The notes under the pieces were generated by a model. The model had not been told where the DNA came from. It searched no databases and was given only the letters and a program-made list of their open reading frames with translations. A stretch of 33,865 bases of DNA, from positions 1 to 33,865 of the forward strand of contig NZ_JAHHIT010000101.1 of the NCBI RefSeq assembly GCF_024539675.1, given 5' to 3'. A program made the translations under genes and the position numbers. Of this stretch, positions 7,467-14,618 are shown one piece after another (within the stretch, counting starts at the first letter, position 1; every line of letters starts with the position of its first letter). This DNA is from Streptomyces hilarionis (lineage in GTDB: Bacteria > Actinomycetota > Actinomycetes > Streptomycetales > Streptomycetaceae).

Positions 7467-9763
7467 CCGACGACCGCGACGGGCGGACCGCGTACGGCGC
7501 GCCGCCCGCGGCGCCGCCCGGCGACGTCCGCACGGCGACGTTCGGGCCGCCCTTCGCGTGGCCCGCGGACCCGCCGCCCCCGGACGCCGACGAGCGCGGC
7601 GCCGCGTGCGCCGCCGCTCCGCCCCCGGTGGCGCTCCCCGACGCGGCCGGCCCCCGGGACGCGGTGAGCCGGCTGCGCTCGCACGGCTGCTGGTACCCCT
7701 CCGCCGGCGTCGACGGCGCCGAGGCCGCGTTCATCTGCGACCGGGGCGGTGTGCCCCAGCTGTGGGCCGGCCCGGTCGACGGCGGCGAGGTGCGGCTGCT
7801 CGACTCCACGCCCGACCCCGTCACCGAGGTCTCCTGGTCGCCGGACGGCCGCTGGATCGCGTACACCACGGCGCCCGGCGGCGGCGAGCACTCCCGGGTG
7901 CTGTGCGTGCGGCCCGACGGCACCGGCCGGCGCATCCTCGCCGGCGCCGACCAGGACAGCACCGCCTATCTGGGCTGCTGGGCGCACGACGGCTCGTGCC
8001 TGGCCGTCACGGTGGCCGCGCCGCCCGCTCCCTCCTTCGACGACGGCTCGGGGCGCCCGCCCCCATACCGCCTCCCCGGCGACGGCCACCCCGGGGCGGC
8101 CCTCCCGCCCGCCGGCTGGACGGACCGGGGAGGTCACGCGACGCTCCTCGGCCGCGCCTCCTACGACGCGGCCACCGGAGCCGGAACGGCCACCGGAGCC
8201 GGGGCGCGGGGCGTGGGCGACGCGGGAGAGGAGTCCGGCGCGATCCGCGGGGGCGCCGTCCCGGCCGAAGGGGCGGCCGTACGCGTCGACGGCGGCCTGT
8301 CGGTGTACCTGATCGACCCCGACGGCCACACCTCGCCGGTGCTGCTCACCACCGAGACGCACGCGGCCACCCTGCGCGCCTGCGACCTCAGCCGCGACGG
8401 GCGTTTCGCGCTCCTGCGCCGAGGCCCGCGCGGCCGCCGCGAGGCGGTGGTGCGCCGCACGGACGACTCGGCGACGACGTTCGCCCTGCCGGTCGCCGAC
8501 GCGGACCCGTGGATCGGCAGGTTCTCGCCCGACGGCCGCACGCTCTGGCTGCGCAGCAACGTCGACCGGGAGTACGCGGCGCTCCTCGCCGTCGCCCTGG
8601 ACGACGACGGCGCCGCGGGCGGGATCTCCGTCGTCGCGGAGCGGCAGGGCAGCGACCTCGAACTTCTGGCCCTGGCCCACGACGGCCGCACCGCCGCCCT
8701 GGCCTGGAACGCGCAGGGCGCGAGCGAGCTCGAACTCGTCGAGACCTCCCCGGCGCGGCACTCCAGCGGGCGGCCCGCCCCCGACGCGACGGGGCCGGCG
8801 CGACCCGTCCCGCTTCCCCACGAGGTCGTCACCCGCGTCACCGCGGCCGGCGCCGGACGCCTGCTGCTGGCGCTGTCCGGGTCGCAGCGCCGGCCCGGGG
8901 TGTGGTGGGCCCACGAAGGGGTGTCCCTGCTGCGCACCCCCTGGTCGTCGCTGGACGAGGACGCCGTCCCCCCGGGCCGCCCGCCGGTCCGGCCCGTCCC
9001 GCTGCGCTTCACGGCCCGCGACGGGCTGCCGCTGAGCGGCTGGTACTACCGGGCGCCCGGACGCCGCGCGGGGGAGCCCGCGCCGTGTGTGATCCATCTG
9101 CACGGGGGGCCCGAGGAACAGGAACGCCCGGTCTTCCATCCGCTCTACCACGAGCTCACCGGGCGCGGCCTGGACGTGTTCGCCCCCGACGTGCGCGGCT
9201 CCTCCGGCCACGGCCGGTCGTTCGTCGACGCCGACCTGGGGGCCGGCCGCTTCGCCGCGCTGGAGGACGTGGCCGACTGCGCGGCCCACGCGGTGACGGC
9301 CGGCCCCGCCGACCCGACGCGGCTGGCCGTGATGGGCCGCTCCTACGGCGGCTACCTGACGTTCGCCTCGCTCGTGTGGCACCCCGAGCTGTTCCGCACC
9401 GGCGTCGCGGTCTGCGGCATGTCGGACCTCCTGACGTTCTTCGCGGGCACCGAGCCCTGGCTCGCGGAGTCGGCGGCGCACAAGTACGGCCACCCCGAAC
9501 GCGACCGCGAGCTGCTGCACGCCCTGTCGCCCATGAGCCGCGTCGACGCGCTGCGGGTCCCGGTGCTCGCCGTGCACGGCGAGCACGACACCAACGTGCC
9601 CGTGCAGGAGTCCCGCCAGTTCGTCCGGGCGGCCCGCGAACGGGGCGTCGCCGCCGAACTGCTCACCCTGCGCGACGAGGGCCACGACTTCCTGCGCTCG
9701 GACAACCGACGGCTCTTCCGCCGCAGCGCCGCCGACTGGCTGGAACGCCACCTGAGCCGCTGA
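7463..9763 (+). CDS. S9 family serine peptidase (prolyl oligopeptidase/acylaminoacyl-peptidase type)
   Basis: The protein is 766 aa from GTG 7463, which overlaps the amidotransferase stop as GTGA, a sign of translational coupling. ATG 7439, eight codons earlier, is possible, and neither has a strong ribosome-binding site. A Pro/Ala-rich N-terminal stretch leads into a beta-propeller (about 60-500) with repeats such as WSPDGRWIAY and FSPDGRTLWL. One propeller region carries an unusual Gly/Ala-rich insertion at about 190-270. The alpha/beta-hydrolase domain (about 515-766) has the HGGP oxyanion motif and a full triad: Ser627 in GRSYGGY, Asp709 in GEHDTN, His741 in EGHDF. No signal peptide is seen, so it is cytoplasmic. 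Such enzymes cut short peptides or remove acylated N-terminal residues. In this operon it may degrade or mature the product of the two upstream enzymes. Confidence 0.9.
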   Translation: MTDDRDGRTAYGAPPAAPPGDVRTATFGPPFAWPADPPPPDADERGAACAAAPPPVALPDAAGPRDAVSRLRSHGCWYPSAGVDGAEAAFICDRGGVPQLWAGPVDGGEVRLLDSTPDPVTEVSWSPDGRWIAYTTAPGGGEHSRVLCVRPDGTGRRILAGADQDSTAYLGCWAHDGSCLAVTVAAPPAPSFDDGSGRPPPYRLPGDGHPGAALPPAGWTDRGGHATLLGRASYDAATGAGTATGAGARGVGDAGEESGAIRGGAVPAEGAAVRVDGGLSVYLIDPDGHTSPVLLTTETHAATLRACDLSRDGRFALLRRGPRGRREAVVRRTDDSATTFALPVADADPWIGRFSPDGRTLWLRSNVDREYAALLAVALDDDGAAGGISVVAERQGSDLELLALAHDGRTAALAWNAQGASELELVETSPARHSSGRPAPDATGPARPVPLPHEVVTRVTAAGAGRLLLALSGSQRRPGVWWAHEGVSLLRTPWSSLDEDAVPPGRPPVRPVPLRFTARDGLPLSGWYYRAPGRRAGEPAPCVIHLHGGPEEQERPVFHPLYHELTGRGLDVFAPDVRGSSGHGRSFVDADLGAGRFAALEDVADCAAHAVTAGPADPTRLAVMGRSYGGYLTFASLVWHPELFRTGVAVCGMSDLLTFFAGTEPWLAESAAHKYGHPERDRELLHALSPMSRVDALRVPVLAVHGEHDTNVPVQESRQFVRAARERGVAAELLTLRDEGHDFLRSDNRRLFRRSAADWLERHLSR

Positions 9764-9767
9764 GCCG

Positions 9768-9785
9768 CCGGGCCGCGGCGCCCGG
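9768..9785. terminator. Hairpin just after the S9 peptidase gene
   Basis: A perfect 6-bp inverted repeat (CCGGGC / GCCCGG) with a 6-nt loop starts five bases after the peptidase stop codon. It could end the operon. The stem is short and lies in uniformly GC-rich DNA, so chance is possible. Confidence 0.35.
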
Positions 9786-10081
9786 GGCCGCCCGCCTCGC
9801 AGCGGGCTGACAAAAAGAGACAAGTGTCGATCAACAAGCGGCGACCAGTGAGCAGAGAGCGACACGTGACAAGCAAAGTGAAACAAGGGGGACTACTGCG
9901 CGGATCACGGGGTAGCCGGAGCCGGTCGGCAGGTGGCGGCGCGATGCCTGGGGAGGTCGAGCGCCGCCTCCTGCCTCCCGCCGTCCTCCCGCACCAAGAC
10001 CCGCGCGTGTCACACGTCCGTCGACCGGGCCGGCGGGCGAGGGACGCGGGGGGCCTGCGCGGTGATGGCAGGATGGTTGGT
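9786..10081 (+). promoter_or_regulatory. Regulatory gap before rsbQ-like gene, with A-rich patch and sigma-B-like promoter candidate
   Basis: No gene is seen here. Positions about 9808-9895 are strikingly A-rich and C/G-poor for this genome. They carry repeated short words (GACAAG at several places, and the partly palindromic GACAAGTGTC and GACACGTGAC). About 170 bp before the hydrolase start, GACT (9894-9897) is followed after about 15 bp by GGGTAG (near 9912). This approximates the pattern reported for SigB-type promoters of Streptomyces (GNNT, 14-16 bp, GGGTAC/T) except for the last base. Autoregulation of partner-switching genes by their own sigma factor is common, which makes the position interesting. 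The call is by eye and tentative. Confidence 0.3.
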
Positions 10082-10885
10082 ATGGACATCCGTCGCAGGA
10101 ACAACATCCGCGTCACCGGCCGACCGGACGGACCGGCCGTCGTGCTGGCCCACGGCTTCGGCTGCGACCAGAACATGTGGCGTCTGACGGTTCCCGCACT
10201 GACGGAGCACCACCGCGTCGTGCTGTTCGACTACGTCGGTTCCGGCGGCTCCGACCCGGCCGCGTGGGAGGAGCGGCGGTACTCGTCCCTCTCCGGCTAC
10301 GCGCAGGACGTCGTCGACGTCTGCGAGGAACTGGACCTGCGTGAGGCGGTCCTCGTCGGGCACTCGGTGAGCGCCATGGTGGGAGTGCTGGCCGCGCGTG
10401 CGGCCCCGGAGCGGATCGGATCGCTGGTGATGGTGGCGCCCTCTCCGTGCTACATCGACTCCGACGGCTACCGCGGCGGCTTCAGCGCCGAGGACATCGA
10501 CGAGCTCCTCGCCTCCCTGGAGTCGAACTATCTGGGCTGGTCGGCCGCGATGGCCCCGGTGATCATGGGCAACCCCGAGCGGCCGGAGCTCGGCGAGGAG
10601 CTGACGAACAGCTTCTGCGCCACCGATCCGGACATGGCCCGGGTCTTCGCCCGCACCACCTTCCTGAGCGACTCCCGGGACGACCTCAAGACCGTCACGG
10701 TGCCGACCCTGGTCCTGGAATGCGTCCAGGACGTCATCGCCCCACGCGAGGTCGGCGCCTACGTGCACGCCGAGATCCCCGGCTCCACCCTGGTGACCCT
10801 GCCGGCCACCGGGCACTGCCCCCAGCTGTCGGCGCCCGAGGCGACCAACGCGGCCCTCCTCGACTTCGTGCGCGGCCTGCGGTGA
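10082..10885 (+). CDS. rsbQ: RsbQ-like alpha/beta hydrolase (sensor of a PAS-PP2C phosphatase)
   Basis: The protein is 267 aa, the length of Bacillus RsbQ. ATG 10082 is used because the conserved start (NNIRVTG) follows closely and AGGA lies eight bases before; ATG 10073 is an alternative. Sequence along the whole protein follows RsbQ: HGFGCDQNMW, VVLFDYVGSGGSD, GHSVSAMVG, MVAPSPCY, FCATDPDMAR and GHCPQLS. The catalytic triad is Ser95, Asp217 and His245, matching Ser96/Asp219/His247 of Bacillus RsbQ. In Bacillus, RsbQ binds or turns over a hydrophobic small molecule and activates the phosphatase RsbP during energy stress; plant receptors D14 and KAI2 belong to the same family. The next gene is a PAS-PP2C phosphatase whose start overlaps this stop codon, as expected for an RsbQ-RsbP pair. 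Confidence 0.92.
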   Translation: MDIRRRNNIRVTGRPDGPAVVLAHGFGCDQNMWRLTVPALTEHHRVVLFDYVGSGGSDPAAWEERRYSSLSGYAQDVVDVCEELDLREAVLVGHSVSAMVGVLAARAAPERIGSLVMVAPSPCYIDSDGYRGGFSAEDIDELLASLESNYLGWSAAMAPVIMGNPERPELGEELTNSFCATDPDMARVFARTTFLSDSRDDLKTVTVPTLVLECVQDVIAPREVGAYVHAEIPGSTLVTLPATGHCPQLSAPEATNAALLDFVRGLR

Positions 10886-12183
10886 TGTCCCCGACGGGAG
10901 AGACACCGGAACCCTCCGAGGCGCAGGACGCGCCGTCGACCGACGCGGCGTTCAGCGCCCTGTTGGAGGACAGCGTCGAGGACCTGTACGAGTCGGCGCC
11001 GTGCGGCTACCTGTCGACGCTGATGGACGGCACCGTCGCCAAGATCAACGCCACCCTGCTGGGCTGGCTCGGCCTGGAGCGCCGGGACGTGGTGGGCCAC
11101 AAGCGGTTCGCCGACCTGCTCACCGTAGGCGGCAAGCTCTACCACGAGACGCACTTCGCGCCGATGCTCCAGATGAAGGGCGAGATCAACGGCATCGCCC
11201 TCGAGATGAGGAAGGCGGACGGCGGCCGGATACCGGTCCTGGTCTCCTCCGTGGTCAAGCACGGGAGCGAGGGCGAGCCGCTGCTGATCCGCACGACCGT
11301 CTTCGACGCCTCCGACCGCCGCGCCTACGAAGAGGAACTGCTGCGCCGCAAGCAGGAGGCGGAGCGCGCGCACCGCCAGGCCGAGGCCGACCGCGCCCGG
11401 CTCCAGGAGGCCCTCGCGGCGCTCCAGCAGTCCCTGCTGCCCGCGACCCTGCCGACGGTGCCGGGCGTGGAGACGGCCACGTACTACCACACCGCCGCCC
11501 CGGACCGGCTCGGCGGCGACTTCTACGACCTCTTCGCCCTGGACGGCGCCCGCTGGGCGTTCTTCCTCGGCGACGTGTGCGGCAAGGGCCCCAGGGCCGC
11601 GGCGGTCACCTCCCTGACCCGCTACACCCTGCGGGCCGCGGCGCTGCACGACCCCGACCCGGTCACCGCGCTCACCACCCTGAACACGGTGCTGCACGAG
11701 CGGTACACCGGCGGGGACCCGCGCTACTGCACCGCGATCTTCGGGATCCTCACCCCCGACCCGGACACAGGGCGCGTCGCCGTCACCCTGGCGTCCGGCG
11801 GCCATCCGCCCGCCCTGGTCGTCCGCGGCGACGGCGGAACCGACTTCCTGCCCACCCCCGGCGGGCTCCTCGTCGGCGTGCTGCCCCACGCGTCCTTCAC
11901 CCCCGCCACGACCACCCTCGGCCCCGGTGACACCCTGCTGCTGTACACCGACGGGCTGACCGAGGCGCGCACCGGCCCCGACCGCGCGGAGCTGTACGGC
12001 GACCGGGCCCTGCTCGACTTCGTCGTCGCCCGTGCGGGCGCCTCGCCGCGGGAGATGGTGGGAGCGCTGACGGACCTGCTGGAGAGCCTCGGCGACGGCG
12101 TCGACGACGACACCGCCCTGCTCTGCGTCGGAGTGCCCCGCACTCCCGCGTCGCCCCGCCCGGCAACGGATCACCGGAGATGA
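10885..12183 (+). CDS. rsbP: RsbP-like PAS-PP2C serine phosphatase
   Basis: The protein is 432 aa. The ATG shares one base with the stop of the hydrolase gene (TGATG), so translation is probably coupled; GTG 10882 is an in-frame alternative. A PAS domain covers about residues 20-145, followed by a charged coiled-coil linker (about 148-185) and a PP2C/SpoIIE domain (about 190-425). Metal-binding motifs are present: GGDFYD, the aspartate in FLGDVCGKG, LYTDGLTEA and DDDTALL. This architecture, PAS then coiled coil then PP2C directly behind an RsbQ homologue, is that of RsbP, which dephosphorylates RsbV-type STAS proteins once its hydrolase partner activates it. The STAS gene four bases downstream is the obvious substrate. 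The PAS domain carries no obvious cofactor signature I can name. Confidence 0.9.
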   Translation: MSPTGETPEPSEAQDAPSTDAAFSALLEDSVEDLYESAPCGYLSTLMDGTVAKINATLLGWLGLERRDVVGHKRFADLLTVGGKLYHETHFAPMLQMKGEINGIALEMRKADGGRIPVLVSSVVKHGSEGEPLLIRTTVFDASDRRAYEEELLRRKQEAERAHRQAEADRARLQEALAALQQSLLPATLPTVPGVETATYYHTAAPDRLGGDFYDLFALDGARWAFFLGDVCGKGPRAAAVTSLTRYTLRAAALHDPDPVTALTTLNTVLHERYTGGDPRYCTAIFGILTPDPDTGRVAVTLASGGHPPALVVRGDGGTDFLPTPGGLLVGVLPHASFTPATTTLGPGDTLLLYTDGLTEARTGPDRAELYGDRALLDFVVARAGASPREMVGALTDLLESLGDGVDDDTALLCVGVPRTPASPRPATDHRR

Positions 12184-12187
12184 AACA

Positions 12188-12652
12188 GTGAAGATCGTCG
12201 CCCGCGAGGCGCTCACCGGTCCCTTGCTCGAGATCGTCGGTGATCTCGACTACGGCACGGCGCACGAACTGCGCGAACGCATCGCCCAGACCCCCTTGCG
12301 TGCGGGGCAGCGCCTGGTGCTGGACCTGTCACGGCTGGAGTTCTGCGACTCCAGCGGCATCACGGCCCTGATCGCGGCGCGCAACCACGCGGTGGCCGCC
12401 CGGGCCGACGTCGCCCTGGCCGGCGTGCCCGGCAACACGCTGCGCATCCTGCGCGTCGTCGGGCTCGACCAGGTCTTCGCCTTCCATCCCGACGCGCGGT
12501 CCGCGATCGAGGCCGCGGCGGGGCCCGACGGCGCCGCCCCGGCCCTCGGCCCGGCCCCCGAGGAAGCCGCCCGGGACGCCCGGCGCAACGGGACGTGGGA
12601 CGAGGGAGTTCCCGGCGAGGGTGTGAGGCAGCCCGGACAGGGGACTTGGTGA
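12188..12652 (+). CDS. STAS-domain anti-anti-sigma factor (RsbV-like)
   Basis: The protein is 154 aa. GTG 12188 follows GGAGAT by about six bases and lies four bases after the phosphatase stop, so the gene belongs to the same operon. The STAS domain spans residues 1-110. The phosphorylation motif is CDSSGI, with Ser56 in the place of the Ser phosphorylated in SpoIIAA and RsbV. In the known pathway, a kinase (RsbW type) phosphorylates this Ser; the phosphatase removes the phosphate; the free STAS protein then binds the kinase and releases a sigma factor. The C-terminal 45 residues (Pro/Ala/Glu-rich) are absent from minimal RsbV and look disordered. No kinase or sigma gene is nearby, so the partner must be encoded elsewhere. 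Confidence 0.9.
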   Translation: MKIVAREALTGPLLEIVGDLDYGTAHELRERIAQTPLRAGQRLVLDLSRLEFCDSSGITALIAARNHAVAARADVALAGVPGNTLRILRVVGLDQVFAFHPDARSAIEAAAGPDGAAPALGPAPEEAARDARRNGTWDEGVPGEGVRQPGQGTW

Positions 12653-12749
12653 GCATGCCGGGCCCAGCGGCGTTCCCATGGGGCTGACCCGGTCCAGGCT
12701 TCTCTGGTTCAGACAACGTGCCGGGGGAGCCGCCCCACCGACGTGACGC

Positions 12750-13451
12750 TCACGACAGGCCGCCCTGCTCGCAGATCAGCCGGGCGACCTCGCGGAGCTT
12801 GACGTTGTTCTCCTGCGAGTAACGGCGCAGCACGTCGAAGGCCTGCTCCTCGGACAGGTGGTGGCTGCCCATGAGGATGCCCATGGCCTCGCCGATGGCG
12901 TGCCGGGTGGCGACGGCCTGCTCCAGCTGGGCCTGGGTCCGGGCGCTGGAGAAGGCCACCGCGGCGTGCGAGGCGAGCAGCCAGCCCGCCAGCTCGCTGG
13001 CCTCGGTGAACGCGCCGGCCTTGCGCGAGTAGAGGTTGAGCGCGCCGAGGTCCTCGTCGTCGGTGAACAGCAGGAAGCCCATCATGCTGCCCACCCCCAG
13101 CGCGTGGGCCCGCGGACCGTAGGCCGGCCAGGACGGCTGCTCGCCGGCGAGGTTCGCGATCCGGAAGACCCGCTCGCCCTCGGCGTGCCGGGCGGCGTCG
13201 AAACAGGGACCTTCCCCCAGCCGCTCCTGCAACCGGTCGCTGTCGACGACCAGCTGGTCGGTGGGGGCGAGCGTCTCCACCCTGCCGGCGCGCAGCACGA
13301 GAATGCCGGCCGCGTCGCACCCGTCGACCAGCTCCGTGGCCGAAGACGTGATCCGCTCCAGCGTGGCGTCGACCGACTCCTGTGCCAGGAGATCCCGTGC
13401 CATCGACGCCATCTGCTGGGCGAACCGCGCCCAGTCCACGCCGTCCTCCAC
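12750..13451 (-). CDS. GAF-ANTAR domain RNA-binding regulator
   Basis: The protein is 233 aa from GTG 13451, which follows AGGGAGGT by six bases; a longer in-frame start at 13493 lacks such a site. Residues about 15-165 form a GAF domain, with the conserved stretch LGEGPCFDAARHGE-like at about 80 and ALNLYSRKAGAFTE near 145. Residues about 170-230 form the ANTAR domain (RHAIGEAMGILMG, then LSEEQAFDVLRRYSQ and LREVARLI). ANTAR proteins bind paired hexaloop RNA hairpins and prevent termination or alter translation of targets. The GAF domain is probably the sensor. The gene is convergent with the RsbV-like gene and on the same strand as the reductase upstream. No target hairpin pair was recognised in the window. 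Confidence 0.9.
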   Translation of the reverse strand: MEDGVDWARFAQQMASMARDLLAQESVDATLERITSSATELVDGCDAAGILVLRAGRVETLAPTDQLVVDSDRLQERLGEGPCFDAARHAEGERVFRIANLAGEQPSWPAYGPRAHALGVGSMMGFLLFTDDEDLGALNLYSRKAGAFTEASELAGWLLASHAAVAFSSARTQAQLEQAVATRHAIGEAMGILMGSHHLSEEQAFDVLRRYSQENNVKLREVARLICEQGGLS

Positions 13452-13535
13452 CGGTCGACCTCCCTGAGAGACACCTGCCGACCAGCTTGCCACGCGGCGG
13501 TGCGGGAGTCGCCGACGGTGGAGGGCGGCGCGGCG

Positions 13536-14108
13536 TCAGCGCACGACGTCGAAGACGTTCTTCTGCAGTCCGTTGGCGTACGCCTGGTGCTCGACGAGCC
13601 GCAGCTTCTGGGCGTCCTTGTCGGTGGCGCTGAACAGGCGCTTGCCCGCGCCGAGCAGGAGAGGGAAGACGAGCAGGTGGTAGCGGTCGATCAGGCCGGC
13701 GTCCGACAGCGCCCGGTTCAGCGAGGCGCTGCCATGGATGATGACGGGCCCGCCGTCGCCCTCCTTCAGCGCGGCGACGTCGTCGAGCGAGCGCAGGATC
13801 GTCGTCTCGCCCCAGTCGGACACCAGGTCGTCCTCGGCGAGGGTGGTGGAGACGACGTACTTCGGCATCTCCTTGTAGTCGGCGAACTCCGGCATGCCGG
13901 GCCACACCGGGCTGAACGCCTCGTAACTCGTGCGGCCCAGCAGCATCGCGGTGGCCTCCTCCTGTTCGCGGCCCTTGATCTCGAAGGCCTCCGGGAGGAA
14001 CTCGACGTTCTTGGAGGTCCAGCCGGCGTTGCGGTAGCCGGGCTCGCCGCCCGGGGCCTCCACCACGCCGTCGAGGGAGATGAAAGCGGTGCTGATCAAG
14101 GTGCGCAT
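13536..14108 (-). CDS. DHFR/RibD C-terminal family reductase (YyaP-like)
   Basis: The protein is 190 aa from ATG 14108, with GAGGA seven bases before it. It opens with the family signature STAFISLDGVVEAP. It continues with LLGRTSYEAFSPVWP, KYVVSTTL and VIIHGSASLNRAL, and ends with LLVFPLLLGAGKRLF. These mark the RibD C-terminal/dihydrofolate-reductase-like fold that binds NADPH. Members such as YyaP and YwjB are uncharacterised small reductases; true folate reduction is not expected. It is on the same strand as the GAF-ANTAR gene but separated by about 84 bp, so co-transcription is possible without clear functional link. Confidence 0.88.
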   Translation of the reverse strand: MRTLISTAFISLDGVVEAPGGEPGYRNAGWTSKNVEFLPEAFEIKGREQEEATAMLLGRTSYEAFSPVWPGMPEFADYKEMPKYVVSTTLAEDDLVSDWGETTILRSLDDVAALKEGDGGPVIIHGSASLNRALSDAGLIDRYHLLVFPLLLGAGKRLFSATDKDAQKLRLVEHQAYANGLQKNVFDVVR

Positions 14109-14618
14109 CGTGGGTCCTCGGGGTCTCGTGTCCGGTCTTCTTGGACGGGTCGGTGCGTGACGGGCGGGTGTTCACCCGCCCGCGCGGTCGCCGCGCCCAG
14201 CCATGATCTACGACCGTCGATCCGCCCGGAACTCATCGGTCGTTCACGGTGCGTCGGCGCTCCGCCGGTACCGGCGCGCCGCCGCGCCCTCCGGTCGCGC
14301 CGAGGGCGAGCAGGCCAGCCGCGCGCGTCGGCGCCGACGGCCCGGCCGCTCCTGCGGCGCTGGAGGGCGAGGCCCACGCCCTGGACGACGGTGTAGAGCG
14401 CCCCCTGGACCGACCAGCGGACGAGGCCGTGCCCGCTGTGGGTGAGGGCGACTGCCCCGCCGTTCCGGGAGCATCGGCTCCGCGCACCACCACTCGACTA
14501 CTTCCGAACACCTTTGATTGATCGTCAACTCGGGCTCTGAGGAGGCGGGGTGGACAGGCGCGAGGGGTGAGCCGACGGCGGGGGAAATTCCGAGCCGACG
14601 GGCCGCGGGCCGGGCATC
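14109..14618. other. Long gap; possible small gene remnant at 14350-14473 (minus strand)
   Basis: No intact gene is supported in these 510 bp. On the minus strand from 14473 leftward, about 40 codons read as ordinary-looking protein (HSGHGLVRWSVQG then ALYTVVQGVGLAL) before turning Arg-rich. There is no start codon with a ribosome-binding site and no recognisable family, so this is at most a decayed fragment. The region 14505-14540 is A/T-richer than its surroundings and could carry the promoter of the downstream repeat protein. Confidence 0.25.
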
